Assembly: GCA_021018815.1 (NCBI GenBank)
Contig: JAITYX010000017.1
Span: forward strand, 2,728,001-2,792,000
Reading direction: 5' to 3'
Length of the DNA stretch: 64,000 bases
Source of the DNA: Talinum fruticosum
Lineage: Eukaryota > Streptophyta > Magnoliopsida > Caryophyllales > Talinaceae
The notes below the pieces were generated by a model that was not told where the DNA came from, searched no databases, and saw only the letters and a program-made list of their open reading frames with translations. How positions within the stretch are numbered: the first letter of the stretch is position 1; each line of letters begins with the position of its first letter. Shown here in pieces: positions 48,601-64,000 of this stretch. Made by a program: the position numbers and the translations under genes.

Positions 48601-51437
48601 TCCCTCCCTTTTTTGGGTACTAGGCACATAATCAAGTGGACAACTTAATTACTTCAGAGCAGCACGACAGTATAGCCAATGTGCATGACAGCGAAATAGC
48701 ATACAACTACATATCATACACAACAAAATGAGATCAATTGTTGCTTGTAGAACTACATACTATGCACAACAAAATGCAATAGCAGCAGGGCAACACATCT
48801 TTTGCAGAAAAAAGACATATGAATTACCATTTTTCATAACCTCAAATAATATATCACAGTAATATCGAAAAGGTGAGACTCTCATCACTCGGCACACATA
48901 TTCTGCAAGGTGATAAGGGAACAGCTGCAAACAAAAGTCGAGAAATGAGTTACAATAGCATATCCAAGTAAAAAGTTTAGAATTTTCCATCAATATTAAG
49001 AAATAAAAGATTATTCCATGAAAGCGAGAAGTAGATCCACCTGTCTCCCTCTCAATAGATTGTGTCAAGCTTCCAAGGTAAGATATAAATTGTTAGGTTA
49101 CAATTAAACTATACAACTCAAATCAGTTAAGATATCATGCAAAATCTCACAACTTTTCAAAGGTTTGTAAAGGCTCAATATAAAATTTACTATGATTGCC
49201 ATATTAAAAGGCAAAGTGGAGATTTTGAAGAACGAAAATTTTCTTATAAACACATAAATACACAACTTACTGCAAGATTTTTCGGAGATAACGCATCGTC
49301 TCTTCATAATATTCACTTTCTTTTATTACTTTGCGCGCAAAACAAGAACTCCACTGAAGTCTCTTCTTTATGCAATGTTCAATCACCCTACATGCAGAAA
49401 TGAGATTGAATTCAGTCAGAATAGCAGAAAATCAAGCCCACTTCATGAAAGTGATAAATACAAATATATCATCATATTCAAGTTAAACTCAATGGTCATT
49501 CATGACCGTGAAGAAATCTAGATGGCACAGCAAAATCTCTCATATACAGTCCACCTATTCCATGGATATGATCTTGACATTGAGTTAAGAGGACAATCTG
49601 CAAAACCTCTAAAAATCACTCACATCAAATAGTGCTCGTAGATATTAGAAATTAAAAAATAAATAAAGAAACATGACTAGTTCTCTGGATTTCTTTCAAT
49701 GTGCAATAAGACCATAAAGGTATATTTTTCTAATAAAAAATATGATTAGAGATCCTTTTCTCGCAAACAGAAAGCCATGTGACATCTATAACATTGTTAC
49801 CAGGATCATACATGGCCTCATTCACTGGCCACGTTTAGGGGATAATGGGATATGGTACTAATTTAGTTTGGCATAGGTTTTGGAGTCAATATCAAACATA
49901 ACACTGATTGCAGGGTCTGGAGCAGCCAACATCAAATCAAACAAATACACATATAGAATTACTAGAATGATTCTCTGTTCAAGATAAAAGAATTCTAAAT
50001 GTGCTTTGTTGGTTCTTATGCAAGGATCAGTAGTATTGCAAAGCCTTTTTGGTAACAGAATTATTCATTGATTACATGCCATGGTTCATTGAATCTAAGT
50101 CTAAAAGCGGATTTGACACTCCTGTCTGCTTAATAGATCAAATTTCAACTTTAGTTCGTAATGCTTACGTGTTCTCCCTTACTCTTCTACTTATTAATTT
50201 ATGAGTGACATCTCCTTGGCGTCCTCTTTATAAAAAACTTTGTTGCCAATCTCCAAACCTCCCTCCCCCCACACACACACACCCACACACATACACCAAA
50301 AAAAAAGAGAAAGGAAAAAGGAAATAAGGAATATAATGGTGTGTTTCAAACTTTAGATAAAATAGCTCATAAAATGTAGCTCAAAATTCCCCCAGCGCCT
50401 AGTGTATGCCGTCGAACTTCGTACTTCCCAGGATTATCATTCATAAGAAAACAAACCCAAATTAGTATAGTGACCTAGTAGGCTATCATACAATAAGCAA
50501 TCTGAGGGGGAGGAAGCAGATCCAGTGCATAAGCAACAGGACAGGCAGCAATTTGTTCTTCTCCTAAGTAGCTGAAATACCATTAAATGACTATCTCCAT
50601 GGAGATTGGCCACTGGCTGATAGAAGGAAGGTTCATATCACAAAACACTGAGTTTATCTCTATAATAGGGTCATCTTGCACATCCAGTGAAGTGATCTCC
50701 AAATAATGTTCTCTCCTGGTTCCCACTTCCTGACCAATATTGTAGAAGTCCATTGTATGAACATAAGAGCTGGAACATTAAAAAGAACAAGTAATGTATC
50801 AAATCCTGGTTCTCACTTCCTAACAGACCCAAAAAACTGCTTTCCAACTGTTAATAGAGACCTCCCCCTCCCCTCCTTCCCAGACAGAAGTATCCCCTAC
50901 TAAACTCGGTAACGGAATCACTCTAGACCTACCGCAGACCAGATATAACAATCAAGCAATTAATTCCAAAGGATTGCAATAACAGCCTCGCTGCCAGGCA
51001 CTGGTCAGCTTGTGATTCTTGACCTTCCCATCCTGGACCTTAACTGGCTCTCAGCCAGGACTCGGCATAATTATCTGTTCTTTTCGTATCTTTCCTCCAA
51101 TGAAGGAGGCATGAAGGAATGTAACCAAATCTACATAATGCCATATCAGAATTCTGAGAACACGGTCCAGAATCAATTTCAAGTATTTTGGCATAGTAGA
51201 ATTTTAGCACATTATTATTTCTGCTTAACGATCATCATACTTGTATGACTGTAGTATACTAAAAAGTACCCAGATAGGTGAAGTTCCAAAAGATGAGAGG
51301 CTGACCGACCTTCTATGCCATTCTTCTTTGGAAGCAAGAGTGGATTGGAGCCTTTTGGGCAGATTTTCCCAGGTACTTTCTTCTTTGATCGCCTTTAGAA
51401 TCAATTGTTCCTCAATAGTTGCTGGCATACGATGCAT
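38988..51437 (-). CDS. FAM91 family protein (FAM91A1 homologue), two apparent frameshifts
   Basis: Coding exons in transcript order are 51310-51437, 49271-49387, 48828-48924, 48106-48212, 44500-44622, 44145-44298, 42117-42177, 41662-42026, 39508-41121 and 38988-39234. With one base restored at each of two homopolymers the protein is 1004 residues, the usual plant length. The FAM91 N-domain runs from [14 protein letters not shown] through [30 protein letters not shown] and [16 protein letters not shown]. The C-domain starts around [16 protein letters not shown] and [14 protein letters not shown]. The frame breaks are at T5 49278-49282 (YLRKNLA expected) and T6 39567-39572 (KKLASRQR expected, leading into [21 protein letters not shown]). 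In animals FAM91A1 joins WDR11 and TBC1D23 in capturing endosome-derived vesicles at the trans-Golgi; a plant role in trafficking is inferred. A leader intron spans about 51476-51631. Confidence 0.92.
42600..42643 (-). repeat. (GA)n microsatellite in FAM91 intron 6
   Basis: This is a pure AG tract on the plus strand, equivalent to CT on the FAM91 sense strand, about 44 bases long. It resembles the CT leaders of other genes here, but it lies inside an intron. Confidence 0.9.
43240..43960 (+). mobile_element. L1-type LINE 3' fragment (zinc-binding RT domain and tail), decayed
   Basis: The plus-strand frames give [21 protein letters not shown], then [20 protein letters not shown], then [16 protein letters not shown]. 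This matches the zf-RVT domain at the end of plant L1 ORF2 proteins (IWK..AP.K..FFAWE, C..C....E...HLLLHC.FA). After frame changes the tail [11 protein letters not shown], then FHIRCI and a stop at 43856-43858 are readable, followed by an AT-rich 3' end. It sits in FAM91 intron 6 in antisense orientation and cannot be active. Confidence 0.7.
46186..47233. mobile_element. Non-autonomous TIR DNA transposon in FAM91 intron 4, ~1.05 kb
   Basis: The left end contains GTGACCCTCAACTATGGC, then ATTCCATTTGATCTTAA. The right end is the imperfect reverse complement of the same sequence, for about 60 bases. The flanks AAAGAAAGG (46177-46185) and AAAGAAATG (47234-47242) look like a 9-bp target duplication with one mismatch, which would suit a Mutator-type element. 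The interior has no transposase frame. Confidence 0.65.
50267..50297. repeat. (CA)n-rich microsatellite in FAM91 intron 1
   Basis: A short interrupted CA-repeat stretch just after a run of C. Confidence 0.8.
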
Positions 51438-51475
51438 TTTGCCCTGAATTTCTACTTCCAAATTCTCCAAAACCC

Positions 51476-51631
51476 CTGCGAAAATCAAACCCTGATACAG
51501 TTATAGCACAATCGAAGCTCATCAGAGTACCTCTATCCTGATTTGATGCGAAATTCCAGATACTGGAATTCCGAGTCTCGGATCAAACATCATAAATGTA
51601 GTAAACAAAAAGCTAATGAAGAGTAACATAC
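51476..51631 (-). other. Leader intron of FAM91
   Basis: On the minus strand the donor CCG/GTATGTTAC at 51632/51631 and the acceptor TTCGCAG at 51476 border a 156-base intron in the 5' untranslated region. This places the ATG 38 bases into the next exon (51475 to 51437). Confidence 0.55.
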
Positions 51632-51639
51632 CGGTAAAA

Positions 51640-52950
51640 TGGACGATCTGGTGAATAGATCCGGCGTCGGATCGGAAATTAGGTTTGAATTGCTTGAGAT
51701 GTTGGGAGGGAGAGAGGGAGAGGGAAGGGGGAGAAGAAGTTGAAGAGGAGTGCCCCAGTTACGACAGTAGGGCCCCACGTTTTTAATTCCGCCGGTGTGG
51801 TGGTCGTTAACTCGTTCTATCAACTGGGTGAGTCGGTATCGGGTCTCAAACTGTGAATGTTTTTACAGTAGCGGTGGAAACGATATATGTCCGCAAACTA
51901 GTGAGACATTGGTGTGGCATTGTATTGTATGGTCAAACGACGTCGTTAAACTATTTTCCCTTTTCTTTTTTTTTTTTTGAGGGTCGAAGTCAATTATTCT
52001 AATTTACGGGGTATTAAACGCTAATCATTCTAAATTTTAAAAATAATATCCAATGCTTTTAAGGATTATCAATACTAGAAAAAAAAAAAAGATTATCAAT
52101 ATTACGGACTACGTTGATATGAGTTTAATTCATCATAATTGAAAATTTATTACAATTATAGATTATTGACATGCCATTATAAATAACTATTATCATTTAT
52201 GTAGGACAAATCCATCCAACTGTCATTATTTTTGCGACATCTCGTAACATTGCTAACAATATCCATGATCTATTGTGAAAATTGCACAAATGTTAAAATC
52301 GTGCTTTTAGAGTGCCATAAATGGATGGTGATTAGCATCGCTCTTAAATGTCATTCCATTCCAAATATATAAGAAAATTATTCCATGAACAACTTGACTT
52401 TGTATTAGATTAAGTTAAAGTAGTCTCCATTGCAATACATAGATTTTAGTTATCTTTATTTTGCGCATAGCAATGAATTAAAGTAGTATGTCAACATTAT
52501 CATCCTTCTGTCAACTGAAAAAAAAATAATTAGAATATTTCACTTTCAAAAATTGAATCAATATGTCAAAAAACCTAATAAAATAACATATAACTAGACT
52601 TGTTTATATGGACGTTTTTCATTTTGTTTTTGAAATTAAGAGCACCAACAGTTCATGATATGCAATTCGTGAGTTGGGCACTCGCGATCCACTTGCATAC
52701 TTGCATGTCACTATCCATAAGTATCGACATGAGTTTGAAATCAAACAAAGAACTAACTTTTATCAAAGTTTTGATGTTTTTCTCTTTTTTTATTTCTGTT
52801 AAAAGAAATATATGTGTTATAAGATATATTCTTGATAAAGCGATTAAGATTCAAAATATTAGATTATAAAATGACGTGGGGAAAGTCGAACTTGAATCTT
52901 ACAATGAAAATCCTTTTCGGATTGAGGTCCTGTTTGAATTAGGGTTTATA
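51640..52950. other. Region between the divergent FAM91 and TGT genes, proximal part
   Basis: The FAM91 leader is CT-rich on its sense strand near 51700-51735. Beyond about 51960 the DNA is AT-rich with no gene seen. Confidence 0.45.
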
Positions 52951-53180
52951 AAAGCATTTATAACCGCTAATAACCGCTCATAAACGCTATAACAACTCAT
53001 AACATCATGTAAAAATTAGTTATAACCGCTATAACAACTCATAGCAGTTCATAACGTACTCATAACATCTAATTATAATCGCTATAACAGCTTAACCACT
53101 ATAACAGACTAATAAACTCATATTATTATTATTATTATTATTTTCATTATTGTTCTCGATACTTCATAATAATAATAATA

Positions 53181-53216
<36 letters not shown>

Positions 53217-53410
53217 GTTATTATTATTACAAATTTAATTATTAATATTATTATTAGCATTTTAACAGACTTATAACCGCTCATAATCGCTATATCGACT
53301 TATAACCGTTATACAACTCATAACAGTTATAACTGTTAATTATAACAACTCGTAATAACTCATAAAAGCTCATAATAACTCGTAAACAATATAAACGTTA
53401 TAATCGCTAG
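52950..53410. repeat. Degenerate ATAAC-rich minisatellite with an ATT microsatellite core
   Basis: Short units of the kind TATAACCGCT, ATAACAACTC and CATAAC repeat for about 200 bases, are interrupted by ATT/AAT trinucleotide runs (about 53122-53230), and resume to about 53410. The array begins near GGTCCTGTTTGAATTAGGG, which looks like the terminus of a Harbinger/hAT-type MITE. I could not find a matching right end. Confidence 0.7.
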
Positions 53411-53484
53411 CTTTAATCATTGAAATTCCTCCAGCGAAAATCACACCCATGCATAGGGGGTGTGAGCCAGCTGAAAGACGTGCT

Positions 53485-53536
53485 GAGGCCCAAAAGCGGA
53501 AAGTTGGACATGGGGCGCGTGGGTCGGTGGCCCATC
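53485..53536 (+). promoter_or_regulatory. Site II-like motifs upstream of TGT
   Basis: AGGCCCA (near 53485) and GGCCCA (near 53530) are GGCCCA-type site II elements, common in plant promoters of housekeeping and translation-related genes. They lie 250-300 bases upstream of the TGT start codon. Confidence 0.4.
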
Positions 53537-53640
53537 CACTAAGCCTATTTTTGGTTTGGTCATATTAAATTCAGTCAGTCAGACACACGACTCCAAGGAC
53601 GACGAAGGCTTTGTCGTCTGTCCTTTATTTTCTCAAAAAG

Positions 53641-53667
53641 CTCTCTCTCTCTCTCTCTCTCTCTCCC
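53641..53667 (+). repeat. (CT)n microsatellite in the TGT leader
   Basis: A CT tract of about 27 bases lies roughly 120 bases upstream of the TGT start codon, within the likely 5' untranslated region. Confidence 0.85.
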
Positions 53668-53787
53668 ACATTGCGAGACCCTGCTTTCGGTGCAGACTGA
53701 AAGGACTCGCGCCCTCCCTCCCTCTCTCTTTGGTTTAACATCATCTGCTTAACAAATAACAAGTATCGGAGGGACCTAGCTCCATCA

Positions 53788-58212
<4,425 letters not shown>

Positions 58213-61200
58213 ATCCTGATATAGATGTTCTGTTTGTTACCTTCACAAATTACATACATCCTTGGAAGAAATTATCTCAACCAACAACATATCATTCAAT
58301 CACTGACCAACCAAGCAAAATTTTGTAGTGACTACATGCTGATAAAATATATGCAGGAATTTGGAAAGTGTAGCTTATTAACCCCCCTCATAAAAAAAAA
58401 CCCCTTATTTTGACTACATGCTGGTCCTTGCCCCAGTTTGCAAAGGAGTCCGTGGACTGCCACATAATTTGCAGTCCCTCTGCTTCCTCCTATTGGTAAA
58501 ACAAAAACTTCCTCCTGTTTTAACTCTGAATGTTTATATGTGTATATCAAAGTAGACCTCTAGCCTCTTTCTCCTTTCTCTCCTCTCTAAAAACCTTACC
58601 TTCTTCTTTTCTTAGGGGCTGCCATTGACTTTTTGTCAATAGTAACCCCCAATCTCTCTTTCTTTTATGGCCTATCAACTATTTTCTGTACAAATAATTG
58701 TTCTCTCTCCATTTGTGAAAGTCTCTCTATACCTTCTTCGAATGAGTGGTAGTAGTTCTCGCTTTTGAAGCGATTCTATTGGTTTGTTTTCATAGGTTTA
58801 TGGTCGTATATGGTTGAATTGTTGATTGATTGTTCGATTGGTCTGCAACGAACATTAATTTTTCAAATTCGGACTATTGTAACATATAAATCTATTTGAA
58901 AGGAAAACTATACAAGATTTATGGATCTCCTCATTAAAGGTTGTATGATGAAACAACGATCGAATGGAGGAGGAGCGTTCAGAAAAGTTTCAATTAATTC
59001 TTTCAATGGAAAGATTTATTTTGTTATTTTAGTTATGAATTTGTTTGACTTTGATTTTCTTTGTTGATGTCGTATGTCTTTCAATTTAGGAAATTCATCT
59101 ATTATTCTAAAAAAAAAAAACTTTGAAGGTTTATTGCAGTCTTTTGGTTCACTCTATCCTTTTCGAAAATATTCAGTAAGTGCTTCTTGTTATACTGATA
59201 TAGGAACCCTTAATGTCATTTTTGGTCCAAATAGTTTTTTAATTAAGTTTGTGAATCTCTTTTCCTTTTGGGAAGGAAGGAAAGGTTGCAAAAGGGAAGA
59301 GAAACAAGAAAGAGGGTGTTGATTTTAGGTCCAAAGGCTTTGCCTCTAGAGGCTTTTTGGTGATTCTATTGAGAGTTCTTATCCCCATGTATTATTGCTG
59401 GACAAAATCTCTTCATATATTATACATTCAATCATACAGGTACTTGTTGGGAATCTGCTTTCTATTTCCTATTGTGCTTTTCAATATTCTGCTTTGGACT
59501 TAAGTACGTGGATGCTACTTTGTCCTACCAGACCCTGGAATCACTCCGTTCCTTTGAATATATCTGATTTGGAGATCTGTTTCGATACAGAATAACTGAA
59601 GGCCAGATAAGTAGCATACGTCAAAAAATAGAAAAAGGAACATCCCAAACTGGAAATGTGCAGTTTCTGCAGGCTAAACCGAAGAATTGAAATGCACACT
59701 ATACGAAGCTCAATATGAGATCTGAAGACCAACTTCGATAAACTCGATCAATCTGGAGTTTTCCTAAAACTCAGGTGGTAAACTTGAATATAATTGAACA
59801 GTGAAGTTAACTTGATTCTAGATCCGTGTTTAATTTATACAGAAGCCAGATCTTGTGGTGCTGTCAGTCATACTTGCTAAGTTGGTGTTGACTGAGTGAT
59901 GATGCAAATCTCTAGCTGTGATTATTATTCCAGCCGATGAGATACTGCTGTTGATAAGCTGAATTGGAAGTACCAGAAAGGTACAAGGCCTGTTAGGGGA
60001 GCTAGCTGTAACAGCTACATCTTGGCATATTTGTAGATACCAATTACACCAAATCTCACAGTTTTAAATTCCACTCCAATAATTATTTCCCCCAACCACC
60101 CATAATTAAAAAAAAAAAAAGAAAAAGAAAAGGGTACTTAAGGAGAGCATCGTCAGTACATGAGCACTGATTGTATTTTAAAAATATAATGTAGTTTATA
60201 TTACTATTAAATATAGGTGAGATGAGATGTAGTGATATATCAGCAGCAGTGGTAGTGTGGGTGTCGGTACACTGTCTGAAAACTCGGACGAGGGCCAGTG
60301 TATGAGTGTGAATCAGTGCAACTTAATCGCTTTTGACATGGCTTTGTCTTCCAACTCGAGCTTAATTTCTTTATTTATGGCTCACCGCGGTACCCCTCAG
60401 CCTCCATTATTATTGGGATTTTTTAATTTTATTTTAAGAAATTGTAAGCAGACTTAAGCAACTCTAAGTTTGTAAGGCAGTTTAAAGTTGTAAAATAAAT
60501 GTAAGGTCACTGTAAGAGGTTACAAGCATCTGTAAACTACGGTCAAACAAAAAGAATAAGACGTACTCCATCTTTAATTTAGATTATAATACTGTAAGAG
60601 GTTACGAGCATCGTGTCTTGTTTACTTGCAAAAGAAAAGCCCGGTTTTTTCCAAGGGTTGGCTTGCATATGCTTGCATTGGTCAATGGCTGGTGTTAACA
60701 TTGACACACCATATAAATTAATATCTGACACTCTTTTTTTATGTTCAAGGTCTAATCATATGAGTGAAAGTGGTAAAATTATTATAAATATCAAAAAGAA
60801 AATGATAACATATATACTCACTCGTAACTATAATATATGCTTGTGTAACGGTATTCACAGTCATACTATTTTTTCCCCATGTTTAAGCAAGCACATAGAG
60901 AGCCACATTCATGAGAGCATTCTAGGCGAGGCGAGGTATGAGGAGGGAAGGGGATCAATCAAAAGTTTTTAAAAAAAATCATGCAATAAACAAAACCAAT
61001 ATTTATATATTATTTGCGTTATTGTTGCATGTCAACCTTCAAATACTCATAATATTTTAGATTATGCAAATAACTAGATTAACAATGAAAAGAAACCACA
61101 TCTTAAATTAATAATTATTGAATTCTTCTTAATTAATAAATTATTAATGTAAGAAATTATGATACGATATTAATTCATCTCATTTCTTATCATATTTTTA

Positions 61201-61276
61201 ATAATTAATATTAAAATAAAAAAACAAATGGAGAGCACGTATCTAATTTCGTGAAATAATACGTGATTGTTTGTAA

Positions 61277-61320
<44 letters not shown>

Positions 61321-62633
61321 GAAGACTCAAGTAGTTGACCTAGCAAAGGAAAACAGTATTCACGGTACGGAAATTGCGCGGCGCTCATCATACGTTTTAC
61401 CAGTCAAGCCGCACCACTTTCCACACGAACAATTTGGAAAAACAAATCATCTTAAAACAAAATTTATAAAATAAAATTGAAAAAACAAATCACAACAAAA
61501 TAAAACAAAACTCAAACACACACAGACAGACCCCAACGACCAAATAAACCCAATTTGAAGCCAATTCCAACCTCTTTCCATCACTTTTATAAGCAAAAAA
61601 TATGCAACACCTCTCGAAGCCAACCTTACCCCACCTCGCTAGCTCCACTTTCTTAGCCCCCAAGGCCCCTTTTTTTTTTTTTTTTTAAAAAAAGGTGACT
61701 ATACTATATATGATCTGTTCGGATCTATAAATTATAATCTATAATTTTAAATTTTTACATCGATTTTACATTGATTAAACTTCTCAAGTAATTATCGTAT
61801 ATGTAACTACAACAGAAAGAAATACTTGTTAAATATAGTCCAATTGATTATTCAATTTGTCGGATGTAATATTTTATAGAATAAGAAAAATAATATTTTG
61901 ATTCTAAGTTCTTACGTTATAAATTTTTTCCCTATTTTAAGTTTGAAATTTAACTTTAACTCAAGCATCAATTTTTTCATTTTATTCAACTTAAAATAAA
62001 TTAAACACCATGGGAAATAAAGTCTTAGTTGAAATTTTGTGATCAAGAAAAATATATTATCACACTTTTTACATAGTTTAGAATTAGAAAAAAAATTAAA
62101 AAAAAACTACATAGTCCAGTTTTAATTTGTCATTGAAATTGGTTGATGATAAATGTGTTCCCACATGACATAAATATGGTATCTTGTGCTAATTAAATGG
62201 ATAAATTGATATATTATCTTATTTAAATTCTCCAAATTTACAATAATAAATACAAGATACCTTAATAAATCAGCTCTATTAACAAAGAAAATTTTTGTAG
62301 TGTATAACTTGTGCTATCTTTTTATACTATATAATGTGTTTATTTTTTTCAATTTAATATATAATATTTTTAAATTTACACTTTATTGATGGCATCGGCA
62401 TGTCTTGTACAAGGGCTTTTTATAATTTTGCATTTAAATTAGAGATTACCGATAATTTCGCCTCCCTAAAAGGAAGGAAACAATTATAAGGAAATTCACA
62501 AAGTGTGGAAGAAAGAGAAAAGTAAAAAGCCCTAGCCCTACATGCCTTTTTGTGAAACCACATAGAAACTGACCTGAACCGTCCAAGAAACATACCCATC
62601 CACCTCTTTTTCTTCTCTCTCTCTCTCAGTCTT
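58213..62633. other. Intergenic region between TGT and the OCTOPUS-like gene
   Basis: This 4.4 kb stretch includes the TGT 3' flank and the upstream region of the next gene. It holds a TTGTAAG-rich MITE-like block (about 60430-60560), an ATT microsatellite (61277-61319), poly-T tracts and no frame I can support as coding. Confidence 0.5.
61277..61319. repeat. (ATT)n microsatellite
   Basis: A nearly pure ATT trinucleotide run of about 43 bases. Confidence 0.9.
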
Positions 62634-62642
62634 TATATATAA
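62634..62642 (+). promoter_or_regulatory. TATA box of the OCTOPUS-like gene
   Basis: TATATATAA follows a CT-rich stretch and lies about 120 bases upstream of the ATG at 62757. A GA-rich leader (62686-62718) lies between. Confidence 0.55.
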
Positions 62643-62756
62643 TCCACCCACCCCTCTCCCTTCAGACAAAACCCCACCTCTGAACAGAGAGAGAGGGAGA
62701 GATAATAGAGAGAGAGAAACAAGTACAGATCTAAACCCAGAAAACAAGATCAGAAG

Positions 62757-63335
62757 ATGCAGATGGGTAAGTTATCGTCGTCAATATCGTCATATAAACC
62801 CAGAATAATGATGAGCAGCGGCAACAACAACAACAACAACAACAAAGCTGGGCAATGTAAGAAGCACCCAAAGCACAGGCAATCTCCAGGTGTATGCTCC
62901 CTTTGTCTCTCAGAGAAGCTCTCTAGAGTATCAACAAGCACCTGCAGTTCAACATCAAGAGCAAGAGCTTATTACTGCTCTTCATCTTCTCTTTCCTCAA
63001 GCGAGGACGACTCCTACGCTTCTTCTCCTTCTTCCTCCCCTCCCCACCACCGGAGAATCGCCTCCGACGTGGTGATGAATGATTACGTTAAGAGGGTTGG
63101 TGCTGGGTTTAGTAAGAGCAGATCAATGGCTTTTGTTGCAGCTGAAGATGGAAGGTTAAGATCAGAGGAGAAAAATAGTAATAAGAAACTGATTAGTGGG
63201 TTTTGGTCGAAGATTCTTCGTCCAAGGAAAAGCAGGAAATTGAAGGATAATAATGTTGTTGATCGTAAGGCTTTGATGATCTCGCAATCACAGCCTCTTG
63301 GAGCAAGCACCAGCAGCAGCACTGTTGTTTATTGA
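62757..63335 (+). CDS. Short OCTOPUS/DUF740-like plant protein
   Basis: This is a single-exon frame of 192 residues with a good TATA box and leader. Near the N-terminus, after an Asn run, there is a Cys/His motif: Cys34-x2-His37-x9-Cys47-x2-Cys50 followed by LSEKLSRV. This matches the CxxHP...GxCxxCLxERL signature of the OCTOPUS (DUF740) family, whose larger members are plasma-membrane-associated regulators of phloem differentiation. The middle is Ser-rich with an acidic patch. The C-terminal third has FWSKILRPRKSRK, a basic block also seen in the family's short members. No signal peptide or membrane segment is present. The second ATG at 62763 is an alternative start. Function is not known for the short members; a role at the membrane is inference. 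Confidence 0.75.
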   Translation: MQMGKLSSSISSYKPRIMMSSGNNNNNNNKAGQCKKHPKHRQSPGVCSLCLSEKLSRVSTSTCSSTSRARAYYCSSSSLSSSEDDSYASSPSSSPPHHRRIASDVVMNDYVKRVGAGFSKSRSMAFVAAEDGRLRSEEKNSNKKLISGFWSKILRPRKSRKLKDNNVVDRKALMISQSQPLGASTSSSTVVY

Positions 63336-64000
63336 TCTCTCTCTCTCTCTCTAGATTAATTAGTTTCTTTCTCTTATCTTGTTCTTTGTTACAAATTAAT
63401 GTTTTGTAAAAAGAAAGGAGGGGAATTAAAGGGGAAAAAAAATATACAAAACAAATACAGAAGGGAAGGATTTTATATATGCAGTATGATGTATATGTAT
63501 GGTGTGTTGATTGTAAAATATATTGTACATGTATGATTTACACATCAAATTTTGGTGAAAAATTATAGACAAAATCATATTGTGGTTCATGAATTAGCTA
63601 GATTATACCTGTTATATGGTATGGTTTAAAAATTTTCATTATTATTATTGTACTCTTGACTATTCAATTAATTTGTTTATGATTTTAATTTATAAATTTG
63701 ATGAGTTTGTAATTTGTTAATTTTATCTTATCGGTTTTCATATTAGTTACGAACTTTGGTAGTCTTGAACTATTTTATTTTGAATAATATTATTGTGCAA
63801 AGATAATTTAATTCTTCACTAGTTTTTGTTGTTTCAAAAGATAGAAATTGCACTTACAGGAGTAACAATTTAGAGGCAATGTGTCGTTGTTCATTGGTTG
63901 TGAATCATGTACCTTATTTTACGGAACAATGATAAGTAATAAGGTAAGTTGTCCAACTATTAGGCGTCATATATATACCGTAAATTAATAAAGTCCATTA
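63336..64000. other. 3' flank of the OCTOPUS-like gene
   Basis: A short CT repeat follows the stop at 63337-63352, then AT-rich DNA with no gene seen. Polyadenylation probably occurs within the first few hundred bases, but no single site stands out. Confidence 0.5.

Noticed and set aside
52950..53410. CRISPR-like repeat array
   Set aside because: The repeats are short, variable and without spacers, and the DNA is a plant nuclear genome. It is a minisatellite.

Overview
The window is nuclear DNA of a flowering plant, most likely an AT-rich, probably woody eudicot. The genes are split by AT-rich GT-AG introns, the intergenic DNA is full of poly-A/T tracts and transposon relics, and the readable proteins are plant ones: chloroplast RRM protein, phytocyanin, arabinogalactan protein, plastid isoamylase, plant FAM91, eukaryotic TGT and an OCTOPUS-like protein. 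I cannot name the species. Exon coordinates were worked out by hand from splice signals, reading phase and recalled family sequence. No search was run.

Layout. 1-2577 (+): 3' part of a two-RRM chloroplast RNA-binding protein. 6616-7349 (+): two-exon uclacyanin-type phytocyanin. 9753-10153 (-): classical arabinogalactan protein. 13706-32626 (-): isoamylase-type starch debranching enzyme ISA3, 23 exons, every phase intact. 34452-34652 (-): possible His-rich small gene. 35098-35966: foldback, Pack-MULE-like element carrying a dead piece of a 26S proteasome ATPase (RPT2) gene. 38988-51437 (-): FAM91 homologue, 10 coding exons plus a leader intron. 53788-58212 (+): catalytic queuine tRNA-ribosyltransferase, 15 exons, intact. 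62757-63335 (+): single-exon OCTOPUS/DUF740-like protein. FAM91 and TGT are divergently arranged about 2.1 kb apart.

The genes are functionally unrelated neighbours, as is usual in plants: plastid RNA handling, two cell-surface GPI-type proteins, transitory starch breakdown, Golgi/endosome trafficking and tRNA wobble modification. The long introns of ISA3 and FAM91 collect transposon debris: a Tourist-like MITE, SINE relics, RTE- and L1-type LINE ends, a ~1.1 kb foldback element and a ~1.05 kb TIR element.

The most useful observation is that four conserved reading frames are each broken by a single missing base. Three breaks lie in A/T runs, two of them in FAM91 and one in the RRM gene; the fourth, in the AGP gene, lies in a GC-rich stretch and most likely in a G/C run. 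This pattern points to homopolymer consensus errors in the assembly more than to pseudogenes. The most interesting biological object is the Pack-MULE-like element. I found no convincing undescribed multi-gene system.
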